A DNA stretch of 64,000 nt from a virus. Under the pieces are notes generated by a model. That model was not told the DNA's origin and did no database searches. It was given only the letters and a program-made list of their open reading frames with translations. Location of the stretch: the IMG/VR virus record IMGVR_UViG_3300049460_000312, positions 124,001-188,000 of that record. One strand, written 5' to 3'. The translations under genes and the position numbers were made by a program. Below are positions 8,864 through 17,188 of this stretch, piece by piece; the first letter of the stretch is position 1, and each line of letters starts with the position of its first letter.

Positions 8864-9784
8864 TTACCAGCTACGGGTGTTTTCGTCGGGCTGGCCCAGG
8901 AAGGCCATGCTGCGCACGAAGTTCTCGTGGTACTTGCGGTAGGAGCTGCGCTCGATGATCTGGGTCAAACCGGCCTTCTTGAAGCCACGGTTGGTCACGG
9001 CCTGAAACAGCAGGGTCAACCACACCGGCGGGTATTCCAGCGCCACGGTGATCAGTTCCTTGCCAGCGTTGCCAAACCACGAACCCCCCACGGTGCCAAA
9101 CAGCGTCGCCGGGTTGAAGTCTTCCAGCCGCACCGACTGCGTGAACGACTTGATCGCATCGCACAACTCTTCGACGTCACGGATGATCGGGTGGGTTTCC
9201 ACCACGTCCACCACGTCCGAGTGCCGGTAGCCACAGCCACGGGTAATCGCCGAGAGCAGGTACGCAGTGTCTTCGCTCGAAGCTTCGGTCTTGTCCCAGA
9301 AACAGTTCAGATAGAAGATCGCCGCGAACACCGAGACCTGCAGTTGCTGACGGGCGTCGATCGCAAAGCGTCGCGCAATCGTCTCACCCATCCAGTGGGC
9401 AAAGAGCATCAGGGGCAGCGGGGAGAGGTCGCGCACCCGGGCCTGATAGCCATGGTGCCAGTCGAGTGCGAGCTGGGCTTGCACCGTGCGGGCTTGCAGC
9501 TCGATCTCGTCGCGCACCCGCATGCCGCCTTGCGAATCCGTCCCCACAAAGCTGCGGGCATCGAAGAACACCACGTCCTCGTCCTTCATCTTGACGACGA
9601 ACGGGAAGTTAAAAGCGGGCACGCCAGCGACGCCACCGTTCAGGCCTTCACGCACCATGTGCACGTTTTCGCGCACTTGTTGTGTAGCGCCATGGTAGTA
9701 AGCTTCGGTCAGCGCCTGTTCCAATTTGGTGGTGGCGTAGCCATTGGTTGCGGTCGTTGCGTAGGCCGAGTTGAAAATGGTCAT
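8864..9784 (-). CDS. Hypothetical virion-type protein, 306 aa
   Basis: ATG 9784 has a weak CGGAAG site upstream. The protein begins with a Thr/Tyr/Ala-rich segment and contains the phrase VVKMKDEDVVFFDARSF near residue 65; no known motif stands out. It is transcribed away from the tail sheath gene across a 450-base control region and ends at its own terminator. By order it is the counterpart of phiKZ gp28, which is adjacent to the sheath gene. A virion or tail assembly role is likely but unproven. Confidence 0.72.
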   Translation of the reverse strand: MTIFNSAYATTATNGYATTKLEQALTEAYYHGATQQVRENVHMVREGLNGGVAGVPAFNFPFVVKMKDEDVVFFDARSFVGTDSQGGMRVRDEIELQARTVQAQLALDWHHGYQARVRDLSPLPLMLFAHWMGETIARRFAIDARQQLQVSVFAAIFYLNCFWDKTEASSEDTAYLLSAITRGCGYRHSDVVDVVETHPIIRDVEELCDAIKSFTQSVRLEDFNPATLFGTVGGSWFGNAGKELITVALEYPPVWLTLLFQAVTNRGFKKAGLTQIIERSSYRKYHENFVRSMAFLGQPDENTRSW

Positions 9785-9884
9785 GTTGGTGCTTCCGTCG
9801 AGTAGGAAAAATACCTGTTGATCTATGGCTGCGCAAGCATCATTTATTATGAGCGCGAGCCATTCCGTTATTGGCTTGCTTTTT

Positions 9885-9956
9885 ATTTCATCGAGGTGTG
9901 GTAAGTAATTACTTGCCGTACCTATCCTGTTTCTCAGAAACGCGATGAAATGAAAC
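9885..9956. promoter_or_regulatory. Palindrome cluster in the divergent region before the tail sheath
   Basis: Several symmetrical elements are packed here. A near-perfect 18-bp palindrome with AAGTAATTACTT at its core lies at 9900-9917. GTTTCT-C-AGAAAC lies at 9929-9941. Both are enclosed by ATTTCATCG (9885-9893) and CGATGAAAT (9943-9951). The last arm extends to CGATGAAATGAAAC (9943-9956), which is nearly the reverse complement of GTTTCATTTCAATCG at 10209-10223, just before the sheath start. The symmetry suggests protein binding sites controlling the two divergent genes. Confidence 0.5.
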
Positions 9957-10208
9957 CTGAAGAATCATCCAGGATGTCATAAAACTACTGTGCTCTCACG
10001 GCTGTGCTCGCGCAGCGTCACATATGAAAATGGAGCAAAGTCCTCACCAAGGCTTTGGCGTGTGATTGAGAAGCATGTGCAACACTACATGTCCACCGTC
10101 TGGCCCGCGCGTCAGACAATGATCGACGGGTCATTCGGGCATGCAGGAAACTATTCAAGGGACTGACAGTTCGTAGCGAATCCATAAGCCACAATCTCGA
10201 TGTTCATC
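9957..10208. other. Remainder of the long leader/spacer before the sheath gene
   Basis: The roughly 450-base gap between 9784 and 10234 has no open frame with a ribosome site; the longest plausible one, at about 10025, is 13 codons. TATG tetramers occur near 9847 (TTATGAGC) and 10023 (CATATGAAAATGG). The late non-virion polymerase of phiKZ is reported to use a TATG-type promoter, so these are candidate late start points, but a tetramer alone is weak evidence. Confidence 0.3.
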
Positions 10209-10233
10209 GTTTCATTTCAATCGGAATCTCATC

Positions 10234-12324
10234 ATGGTGACTATCGTTTCGGGTACACCGCGCATGTATGCCAACGGCATCAAGGACAAGAGCCGCAAGA
10301 CTGTCCAGGCTGAGCGCGAGCAGATCCCCACTTTCTTGGCCAAGACCTTCGGGTATGCCAAGTCTGGCCCGACCGACCCGCAACTGGTCGTGGGCAATTC
10401 CCGTACGTTGCTGTACGGTGCTGAATCCTTCGACGAGCGCGGCAAGTACGCCACGCACGCCACGGTGCTGTCGAACGTGCTGAACGCCAAGGGCGCCACG
10501 CAGATGTTCCAACGCGTGATCCCCGACGACGCAGGTCCGAAGGCTACCATCCGCTTGGCACTCGACGTGCTCGACACCCAGGTGCCGCAGTACGAACGCA
10601 ATGCCGACGGCTCGATCGTCAAGACCCCGGATGGTCTGAACAAGCCGGTGACAGGCAACACCACCGTCGCCGGTATCAAGGCGCGCTGGACGGTCACGCA
10701 AGTGGCAGCAGACTCGTTTAGCACGGCGCAGCAAGCGCCGGGCGCGATGTCCGATGGCACCGGTCAGTCGACGCTTTACCCGATCGGCGACTTCGAAGTC
10801 CCGTATTTCGGTGAAGACGGCAACAACGCGGGCTTGCGTCTGTGGGCACAAACCGCACTCGGCCTGCAACCGCTCGATGAGCGTCTGCTGACCGAAGGCA
10901 AGATCTACCCGTTCCGCATGGCCTGCCTGAAGCGCGATGACGTGCTCTCGACCGGTCAGATCGTGCGCACGCAGCTCGACGACACGTCGGTGCAAGTCAC
11001 CTTCAAGCCGGGCGCTGTGGATCGCAACACCGAGTCGCTGCTCGGCATCTCGGATGTGTTCATCCAGGCTTACCAGAACGTCGACGATCTGAACCTGCCC
11101 CCGATCGAAGGCCCGTTCGGCCGCGTGTTCATGTACGACGAGAACATCTCGGCGGTGCTGAAGAAGGTCTACGCGAAAGAAGCGCCGCTGGTCGACGAGT
11201 TCTCGGACATCACCGGCACGGACCCCGACGGCGAGCAGTACCTGATCAACCTGATCGGTGGCTTCAGCTCGAAGAACGTGCCTTACCAGTCGTTCATTCT
11301 CGACACCACGGGCCCGAACACGGTGCGTCTGTCGGAAAACAGCGTGTTCTACGCAATCGGTGGCTCGGACGGCACGATGGACGAGGCGAAGTTCGCCAAG
11401 CTCGTCGAGACGAAGATGGCCGATTACGCGGACCCGTCCAGCGAAATCATGGACACCATCGTGAACTGCGAGTCGATCGTGATCGACTCCGGCTTCCCGC
11501 TGGAAACGAAGTACGCGCTCATCAACGCCATCTCGATCCGTAAGGACATGGCCGTGCTGCTCTCGACGCACGACGTGCTGGGCGAAACCCTCACGGCGGG
11601 CGAAGAAAGCTCGATCGCGATCGCCCTGCGTACGCGTTTGCAACTGTTCCCGGAATCGGACATCAATGGCACCTCGGTGTGCCGCGGTATGGTGGTCGGT
11701 CACTCGGGTGAGTTCCTCGACAGCACGTACACCAAGCGTCTGCCGTTGACGCTGGAAATCGCCAAGAAGGCTGCCGACTACATGGGCGCAGCTGATGGTC
11801 GTTGGAAGGCGGGTCTGTCGTTCGACAGCGCGCCGTTGTCCGAAGTCACCAGCTTCAAGAACGTGAACGCCACGTTCAAGCCGGATACGGTCCGCAACAC
11901 GGACTGGAAGAATTGCCTCGTGTGGGTGCAGTCGTTCAAGCGCCGCTCGGTGTTCTTCCCGGCCCTGAAGACGGTGTACGACGACGACACGTCGGTGCTG
12001 AACAGCTTCTTCACGATGATGGCTTGCGTGGAGCTGGAGAAGGTCGGCTTCCGTGCGTGGCAGAACTTCACCGGTTCGGATCGTCGGACCAACCCCGTGC
12101 TGAAGAAGGACGTGGAGAAGTTCATCAACGACGACGTGAAGGATCGTTTCGACGGTCGCTTCGTGATCATCCCCGAAGTGTACTTCACCCAGGCAGACAC
12201 GGCTCGCGGTTACTCGTGGTCGACGCGCATCAAGTTGGGCGCAGCGAACATGAAGACCGTCAACACGTTCGACCTGGAAGCGTACCGCATGGACGACCTC
12301 GTCGCAGCCCAGTCGGGCCAATAA
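10234..12324 (+). CDS. Contractile tail sheath protein, phiKZ gp29-like
   Basis: The 696-aa length, the N-terminal phrase VTIVSGTPRMYANGIKDKSRK, and a downstream tail tube gene match the sheath/tube pair of phiKZ, whose gp29 sheath is about the same length. The sheath polymerises around the tube and contracts to drive it through the envelope. The body contains alternating acidic and beta-rich segments and ends with a helical C-terminal region, as sheath proteins do. The start ATG 10234 has a GGAATC stretch 8-12 bases upstream. The gene is probably strongly expressed late; a UUCG-capped hairpin between it and the tube gene may set the expression ratio of the two. Confidence 0.9.
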   Translation: MVTIVSGTPRMYANGIKDKSRKTVQAEREQIPTFLAKTFGYAKSGPTDPQLVVGNSRTLLYGAESFDERGKYATHATVLSNVLNAKGATQMFQRVIPDDAGPKATIRLALDVLDTQVPQYERNADGSIVKTPDGLNKPVTGNTTVAGIKARWTVTQVAADSFSTAQQAPGAMSDGTGQSTLYPIGDFEVPYFGEDGNNAGLRLWAQTALGLQPLDERLLTEGKIYPFRMACLKRDDVLSTGQIVRTQLDDTSVQVTFKPGAVDRNTESLLGISDVFIQAYQNVDDLNLPPIEGPFGRVFMYDENISAVLKKVYAKEAPLVDEFSDITGTDPDGEQYLINLIGGFSSKNVPYQSFILDTTGPNTVRLSENSVFYAIGGSDGTMDEAKFAKLVETKMADYADPSSEIMDTIVNCESIVIDSGFPLETKYALINAISIRKDMAVLLSTHDVLGETLTAGEESSIAIALRTRLQLFPESDINGTSVCRGMVVGHSGEFLDSTYTKRLPLTLEIAKKAADYMGAADGRWKAGLSFDSAPLSEVTSFKNVNATFKPDTVRNTDWKNCLVWVQSFKRRSVFFPALKTVYDDDTSVLNSFFTMMACVELEKVGFRAWQNFTGSDRRTNPVLKKDVEKFINDDVKDRFDGRFVIIPEVYFTQADTARGYSWSTRIKLGAANMKTVNTFDLEAYRMDDLVAAQSGQ

Positions 12325-12341
12325 ACCGGCTACGGGAGAGT

Positions 12342-12363
12342 CGCGTCGGGTTCGCCCGGCGCG
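12342..12363 (+). other. UUCG-loop hairpin between sheath and tube genes
   Basis: CGCGTCGGG-TTCG-CCCGGCGCG forms a very stable stem with a TTCG tetraloop, but no T-run follows directly (CCTCTTACAATC). It is more like an intercistronic stabiliser or partial attenuator than a full terminator, allowing readthrough from sheath into tube. Confidence 0.55.
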
Positions 12364-12396
12364 CCTCTTACAATCGTCATCTGAAAGAGAACCACT

Positions 12397-13317
12397 ATGA
12401 CACAACGCCTTACCGATGCGATCCTGGGCAAAGACATCGCTTACGCTCAGGGTCGCCAGAACGCGATGCTGGATCTGCGCTATGGCGGCCAGATGGGCTA
12501 CGCGCCGCAGCTCAACCAGATCATCTCCAACCAGCCGTATATCAGCCGGCCGCTGATCGCGCTGCTCATCGAAGCGCCGCTTGGCTTCAATGACCTGCCG
12601 AATCCGGACTTCTGGCTCGAATCGCTGCGCTCGCTCGTCGAGTTGCGCGCGCTGAAGATCACCGGTCTCGAATCGACGATGGAAGTCGCCGTCGAAGACA
12701 CGTCGCCGGTGGGCGGCGCGGGTGAAATGCATCAGGACTTCACGAACGTGACCCGTGCACGTTCCAACCCGCAGTTCACCTGGCAGGAAGTGTATGGCCT
12801 GCCGGTCAAGTCGTTCCTCGAAGGCTGGGTCACCAACCTGATGATGGACCCGAACTCGAAGGTTGCGAACGTGGCGACACTGGTCGACGCTGGTGCCCGT
12901 CCGAATGCAATGCTCGCCGACTACTACGGTATGTCGGTGGCGTTCATCGAACCGGACCCGACGCACACCAAGGTGGTGCGTTCGTTCCTGTGCACGAACA
13001 TGTTCCCGACGGGACGGATCGCGCAATCCGAAGGCTCGCGTGACCTCACGCAAGCCGGTCAACAGCTGCAGTATGACGTCACGTTCTCCGCCATCACGCA
13101 AGTGGGCATGGGCGTCGACTACTACTGCCAGCAGTTGCTGAGCAACATCAACATCCTGGGTGCCAACCCGCTCGCACGGCAGGCATTCACGCAGTACGAC
13201 ACGAACAACGGTGGCCTGGGCAACGGCACGCTGGTCGAGCCGCGTCTGCAGGACGTTGGTTTCGGTTACAAGGATCTCACCGAGAACCTGCCGAACAGCA
13301 ACATCCAGCTGGGCTAA
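12397..13317 (+). CDS. Tail tube protein, phiKZ gp30-like
   Basis: A 306-aa gene directly after the sheath on the same strand, as in phiKZ (gp29-gp30) and most contractile phages. The protein has the mixed beta composition of tube subunits (for example LKITGLESTMEVAVEDTSPV near residue 90) and no enzyme motif. A GAAAGAG sequence precedes ATG 12397. The tube subunit stacks in rings inside the sheath and forms the DNA channel. A strong hairpin with a T-run ends the unit at 13335-13369. Assignment rests mainly on position and size. Confidence 0.82.
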   Translation: MTQRLTDAILGKDIAYAQGRQNAMLDLRYGGQMGYAPQLNQIISNQPYISRPLIALLIEAPLGFNDLPNPDFWLESLRSLVELRALKITGLESTMEVAVEDTSPVGGAGEMHQDFTNVTRARSNPQFTWQEVYGLPVKSFLEGWVTNLMMDPNSKVANVATLVDAGARPNAMLADYYGMSVAFIEPDPTHTKVVRSFLCTNMFPTGRIAQSEGSRDLTQAGQQLQYDVTFSAITQVGMGVDYYCQQLLSNINILGANPLARQAFTQYDTNNGGLGNGTLVEPRLQDVGFGYKDLTENLPNSNIQLG

Positions 13318-13334
13318 TCCGTTACGACGGACTG

Positions 13335-13369
13335 AAAGCCGGGGCCTTCGGGCTCCGGCTTTTTTCTTT
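13335..13369 (+). terminator. Intrinsic terminator of the sheath-tube unit
   Basis: GCCGGGGCC (13338-13346), loop TTCG, GGCTCCGGC (13351-13359), then TTTTTT. A classical one-directional rho-independent terminator, unlike the symmetrical family used at convergent ends. Confidence 0.9.
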
Positions 13370-13432
13370 ATTTATTTTGGGTTTCCCATTTTCTGAAAGA
13401 AACCACAAATAACACGCTCTCACGGGGGAGAC

Positions 13433-13588
13433 ATGTATCACTTCAACAACCTGTTGGCCCATGCCGTCACTTGGATGTGGTGGGGCTGCGGCTTGCGCAT
13501 GCCGACCTATCAGGACTATTGGCAGGCGGGCTGCGAACACCTGCTGAAAGAACACGGTCATGTGTTGCCAAACATTCCCGGTTGTTGA
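13433..13588 (+). CDS. Small protein, 51 aa
   Basis: ATG 13433 is preceded by GGGGGAGAC, a good ribosome site, and the frame runs to TGA at 13586-13588. The product starts MYHFNNLLAHAVTWMWWG and has Trp-, His- and Cys-rich content with four Trp and three Cys. It lies after the tube terminator and before a symmetrical terminator, so it would have its own promoter in the AT-rich stretch 13365-13425. No family recognised. The clean ribosome site and isolated position between two terminators argue that it is real. Confidence 0.6.
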   Translation: MYHFNNLLAHAVTWMWWGCGLRMPTYQDYWQAGCEHLLKEHGHVLPNIPGC

Positions 13589-13608
13589 ACCCAAAAAAAT
13601 AAAGAAAG

Positions 13609-13650
13609 GGCATAGACAGCGTACCCCGGAGGGTACGCTGTCTTTATGCC
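13609..13650. terminator. Bidirectional terminator with constant flanks
   Basis: The stem AGACAGCGTACCC pairs with GGGTACGCTGTCT, and the symmetry continues into GGCATAG on the left and TTTATGCC on the right. It closes the 51-aa gene from the left and the 590-aa gene from the right. Confidence 0.88.
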
Positions 13651-13660
13651 GCTGAGTTAC

Positions 13661-15433
13661 TTACGGATTCTGGGCGTAACCGTATCCAAGCCGAGTCAAC
13701 GAAGCACGAATTTCAGCAGTAACTGAGTCAGTTACGGACGAATCGGTAAATTGCATCGTTGTCGTAGACCACGCCGGACGCGAATAACCAGTCATCAGAC
13801 GACTATCTTTCACTGCGACAATATATTTCCAATTCATCGCAGCAATGTCCTTGATAGTGGAAAGTGGGAGGTTGACGTTGTTCAGTTCCTTGGGGAGATC
13901 GATGACCATCACCTGACTGTTGCGAGGATGAATCGACCAGCTTGCGGTAATCGGCCAGGTAACGGGTGAGTTGGTGTAGTTGCAGGAACTTCCACCGGAT
14001 TTGTCCACAGTAGCAACATTGTTCGGCAAAATGTTCAACAAATAGCAACCGCCGCCGACGTCAAAACTCATTCCGACAGCATCCAGTACCGAAGAATGCG
14101 CAACTCCGATCGGTCCAAGCACGGTCACGTATCGTCCGTTGATGTATTCTGACTGATAGGACGAAGCTCCGTTAATCCATGAATTGCCAATCCCTTGATT
14201 AGTGAGCATCAGTAAATCATTCGCATGACTGACGGTGGCGAGATAGGCCATCGTTCCCTGAGGAAAAGATCCCGTCATTTTGTTCAGAATGTTGGTAACT
14301 CCGATCTGAACCGCAGTAGATAGAGCTTGCCCGGTTGCGTCAAATGTGCGATACTTGATGCTGACATCATCTCCAGTTACCGAATCCTTGCCGACGAGTG
14401 CTGAACCACTCGACATCAGTCCGGTGAACGTAGGTTTCATCTGATCGTAAGTCAAATAACCAGACCACGTGTTGTCAGCAATCATCACGTAACCGCCATT
14501 CCACGAAATGTTTCGCCAGAAATCACGCGTGGAGGGACCGTATGTGCCTGCCGGCGGAGTCGGAACAATCCATGAACCATTACTCTGATTCTCTTCAGTG
14601 ATTGTCAGCGTACCCGCATTCAGCGTATAGTGTTCTCGAACCGGCGAATACTTCATGGTTGGAAAACCCGCTGCATCGCTCTGAACTAATGCACCAAGTA
14701 TCGAATACGAAGGATTTGCCAGTACGGTAGCAGCATTTGTTTCGATACTGAACGCAGGGTCGGCGAACTGAGTATTGACTTCCCAAGCCGTGACAGCACC
14801 CACATTTTCCGTTGCAGCAGCGGCATTCAGGATAGCAATCACTTGAAGCCAGCTAACGTTTTGTTCTCCCATCCAGATCAGTCGCTGAACAAGATCGTGC
14901 GAGACGGCTACAGATTTGGTATCACCGTTAGCATTATAATCGGCAGCTGGATCGAGATTTGAATTACCCGTTAATACTTTCAGCCGCTGTAGCGATTCGA
15001 CTGAATCACGATGAATTTTCGCTTGTGAAACCATCATGGTAGTTAGCGGACTGATATTTTGCGTCGCGCTGGAAACCGTTGCGGCCAACGTGAAGTTGTT
15101 AGCGAACGAGCCATACTCAGAAGAGCTGGTGCTAATCAGCGCATTGATTTGTTTTCCACCAACATCGCCTGTCAAGGTAAGCGTGTATTTACCTTGATAG
15201 TCGGACATAGTTGATGGCAGGGTCGAATCACAACCACCTTCTCCGTTATCGAAACAGATTTTGGCCCCGCCCACATAACCAGTGCCATTACCGTTCCCAC
15301 CGATACTGGCGAGCACACGTCCCGAGATGGTTTTATCAACCACCACCGGCCCACAAGTCGAATCAGCAAATGCCGGTATCGCCAAGACTAGTGTTGCAGC
15401 CACTAGCCATTTCTTCAAAGATTTCAACAGCAT
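13661..15433 (-). CDS. Secreted protein with signal peptide, 590 aa, probable accessory (moron) gene
   Basis: The N-terminus is a textbook Sec signal: basic start (MLLKSLKKW), hydrophobic core and a cleavage site after AIPAFA. The next ~80 residues resemble the regulatory/Ig-like folds of bacterial surface proteins (ISGRVLASIGG ... VGGAKICFDNGEGGCDS ... DYQGKYTLTLTG). The rest is Ser/Thr/Asn-rich, beta-type, with several Cys. ATG 15433 has a strong AAGGAG site 5 bases upstream. Codon and base use are AT-richer than the neighbours by eye, pointing to recent acquisition. The protein would be exported by the host Sec system to the periplasm or beyond, unusual for a virulent phage structural cluster. 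Function unknown; changing the host envelope or excluding other phages are possibilities only. Confidence 0.85.
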   Translation of the reverse strand: MLLKSLKKWLVAATLVLAIPAFADSTCGPVVVDKTISGRVLASIGGNGNGTGYVGGAKICFDNGEGGCDSTLPSTMSDYQGKYTLTLTGDVGGKQINALISTSSSEYGSFANNFTLAATVSSATQNISPLTTMMVSQAKIHRDSVESLQRLKVLTGNSNLDPAADYNANGDTKSVAVSHDLVQRLIWMGEQNVSWLQVIAILNAAAATENVGAVTAWEVNTQFADPAFSIETNAATVLANPSYSILGALVQSDAAGFPTMKYSPVREHYTLNAGTLTITEENQSNGSWIVPTPPAGTYGPSTRDFWRNISWNGGYVMIADNTWSGYLTYDQMKPTFTGLMSSGSALVGKDSVTGDDVSIKYRTFDATGQALSTAVQIGVTNILNKMTGSFPQGTMAYLATVSHANDLLMLTNQGIGNSWINGASSYQSEYINGRYVTVLGPIGVAHSSVLDAVGMSFDVGGGCYLLNILPNNVATVDKSGGSSCNYTNSPVTWPITASWSIHPRNSQVMVIDLPKELNNVNLPLSTIKDIAAMNWKYIVAVKDSRLMTGYSRPAWSTTTMQFTDSSVTDSVTAEIRASLTRLGYGYAQNP

Positions 15434-15539
15434 TACAACTCCTTCTTATTTTTAAGGTACGATGCTGGTGCTACAAAAGGAGACCATCCCCTTTCATAAA
15501 ATCGGTGGGCTAGTGAAAAAAATAAAAGGCTAAGACATA

Positions 15540-15570
15540 CGTCACGCACCTTCGGGTGCGTGACGCTATG
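15540..15570. terminator. Symmetrical hairpin between two exported-protein genes
   Basis: GTCACGCACC-TTCG-GGTGCGTGAC flanked by GACATAC on the left and GCTATGCC on the right, a variant of the recurring family. It lies just downstream of a second hairpin at 15577-15608 for the same leftward unit. Between it and the 590-aa start is an AT-rich stretch (15480-15535) that probably holds the promoter of that gene. Confidence 0.7.
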
Positions 15571-15576
15571 CCGGAA

Positions 15577-15608
15577 TAAAAAAGGAGCGGGACCCCGCGG
15601 CCCACTCC
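15577..15608 (-). terminator. Intrinsic terminator of the 219-aa gene
   Basis: On the minus strand an interrupted stem (GGAGTGGG ... CCCGCTCC) is followed by TTTTTTATTCC. A strong leftward terminator. Confidence 0.8.
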
Positions 15609-15656
15609 AACCTCCGTGACGACCAGGAAACGGAGGATCTCCTCGCGGGAGAAAGC

Positions 15657-16316
15657 TTAATACGTACGGCTGTAATAGGTGTCGCCCCGCTGCGGTTGGA
15701 CCGGGACATAACCCCGATAGCCATTGGCGAGCGGATAATCGCGATAACGATCGTTGTAGTTAAAGCGCGGCGGCAACACCACCCGCGGGGCGACATAACG
15801 CGGCTCAGGCTGCACGTAATACACCGGTCGCGGCGGCTCTTGCACAACCGAGCGCGAATAGCCGTGACAGGAGTTGTAGTAGCAGGTCTCCTGCGGCCGC
15901 ATCGGGTCATTCAAGCCACGGGTGGGCGGATACTGGTTACTGCGCGCAATGCCAGGCACCCGGGGATCGATATACACCTCAGCGACTTCCTCACGGGGGT
16001 ACGGCTGATATTGCGGCTGCGGCTGATACTGTTGTGGCTGGTATTGCGGCAGTTGCTGGGCCTGAGCGTACCGGGCTTCATCCTCAGCTTGCTGCATACG
16101 ACGACCGCCGATGATGCCGTTGCGGTAAGCGCGTGCCGTGGTCGACATCGGCGCCTGCGGATCTTCCATCCGGCCATCAGCATTGACGAGACCATCTTCC
16201 TCGTCTTCGCTGTACTGGTAGGGGTTCTGACCATAAGCGCTCACCGGACCATCGGCATGCGCAACAGATGCGACGGTGGCAAGAAGAAACGTGACGAGAA
16301 GAATGATCTTGTTCAT
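15657..16316 (-). CDS. Secreted Pro/Gln/Tyr-rich protein with signal peptide, 219 aa
   Basis: The N-terminus MNKIILLVTFLLATVASVAHA is a clear Sec signal with an AHA cleavage site. The mature part is low-complexity: a Q/P/Y-rich tract near residues 90-110 with repeated QYQPQ units, then Pro/Arg/Tyr-rich sequence and one close Cys pair (CYYNSC). No lipobox and no later membrane segment, so a soluble periplasmic or surface-attached protein is expected. A GGAG site precedes ATG 16316. It is next to the other exported protein, suggesting a two-gene exported module, although each has its own terminator. Family unknown. Confidence 0.8.
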   Translation of the reverse strand: MNKIILLVTFLLATVASVAHADGPVSAYGQNPYQYSEDEEDGLVNADGRMEDPQAPMSTTARAYRNGIIGGRRMQQAEDEARYAQAQQLPQYQPQQYQPQPQYQPYPREEVAEVYIDPRVPGIARSNQYPPTRGLNDPMRPQETCYYNSCHGYSRSVVQEPPRPVYYVQPEPRYVAPRVVLPPRFNYNDRYRDYPLANGYRGYVPVQPQRGDTYYSRTY

Positions 16317-16340
16317 GGAAATCTCCTAACAAAAAAAGAA

Positions 16341-16378
16341 GACGGCATAAAAGCAGGAACCCGAAGGTCCCTGCTTTC
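16341..16378 (-). terminator. Terminator of the 164-aa gene
   Basis: On the minus strand AAAGCAGGGAC pairs with GTTCCTGCTTT and runs directly into TTTATGCCGTC. Only the downstream side carries the constant sequence, consistent with a one-directional use. Confidence 0.82.
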
Positions 16379-16406
16379 AACCTCGTAGCGACAACCTGGC
16401 CCGTTA

Positions 16407-16901
16407 TTACAGACCGGCGGCTTCGGCGAGCGCCTTCATGTTGTTCTTGATCGCGGACCACTCGGCTTGCGTGCGCGAGCTGGTGACGTTGATGCGGCCG
16501 ACGCCGATCGAGCCGACGTAGTTCGACACTTCGCCGGTGCGCACGTTGCGCGACTGGCCTTGACGCTTGAAGACGCCTTCGTACGAATCCTTTTTGTGGA
16601 TCGGCGCATGGAACGTGACCTGCTGCAGTTCCTTGTTTTCCTTGAACAGCTCGACCGCTTCTTCCGAGCCGAGCTTCGTGAGCGCGTTCGAGGTCAGGTC
16701 GATGAAACGCTTGTGCGCTTCGTACGAAGCTTCCGTGATGCCTTCCGGAGCGTTTTCGAAGACCACACCAGCGGGCAGCGTGAGCGTGCCGGTGCCGGCG
16801 TCGCGCACGACGTGCGGACGGAACTTGTTTTCGGCTTCGAGCAGGTCGTCACGGAACTTGATCTCGACTGCGGCTTCGGCGTTGTGGTTAGCTTCGGACA
16901 T
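16407..16901 (-). CDS. Hypothetical protein, 164 aa
   Basis: ATG 16901 has an AGGAAAC site just upstream. The product is charged (Glu/Lys-rich first half: MSEANHNAEAAVEIKFRDD) and has a positively charged middle (HKKDSYEGVFKRQGQSRNVRTG) followed by a Gly/Val strand region and a helical end. No signal peptide, membrane segment or catalytic motif. It begins the leftward run that leads away from the protease/polymerase block and ends at its own terminator. I do not recognise the family; a DNA- or RNA-binding or internal virion role would fit the charge pattern but is not shown. Confidence 0.72.
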   Translation of the reverse strand: MSEANHNAEAAVEIKFRDDLLEAENKFRPHVVRDAGTGTLTLPAGVVFENAPEGITEASYEAHKRFIDLTSNALTKLGSEEAVELFKENKELQQVTFHAPIHKKDSYEGVFKRQGQSRNVRTGEVSNYVGSIGVGRINVTSSRTQAEWSAIKNNMKALAEAAGL

Positions 16902-17006
16902 GATGTTTCCTTTACGGATTGGGTTAGTGATGAAAGATACTGCAAACGGGTACTGCGGATGTGTGGCTCAGTTAGAGTCCCAAGCGAAGACTGTCAGAAA
17001 AACGGT

Positions 17007-17138
17007 TTAACGGTTCAGATGCGACAACAGGGCATCGGCCTGCTCTTTCGTCTCGACGTTGGCGATATGCACGCCGTCGGGGTCGATGATCGAATGCAGC
17101 ACCTTCACGCCATCGGTGTCTTTCAGATACGTGTACAT
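17007..17138 (-). CDS. Small protein, 43 aa
   Basis: ATG 17138 is preceded by AAAGGAAAGCC, a good ribosome site, and the frame ends at TAA 17007-17009. The product starts MYTYLKDTDGVKVLHSIIDP and continues with a helical end. The beta-beta-helix-like pattern and balanced composition suggest a real small folded protein. It lies between the 164-aa and 221-aa genes on the same strand. The 221-aa gene ends 50 bases upstream, with only a weak GCACG/CGTGC hairpin between them, so cotranscription is likely. Confidence 0.62.
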   Translation of the reverse strand: MYTYLKDTDGVKVLHSIIDPDGVHIANVETKEQADALLSHLNR

Positions 17139-17188
17139 GGCTTTCCTTTGCATCGAATAGTCTGCACGTGGTAAATTCGTGCCGTGTT

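Noticed and set aside
10204-13101. 965-codon open frame on the minus strand
   Set aside because: It lies exactly antisense to the sheath and tube genes, is rich in Arg, Val and His as expected for a shadow frame in GC-rich DNA, and has no ribosome site.
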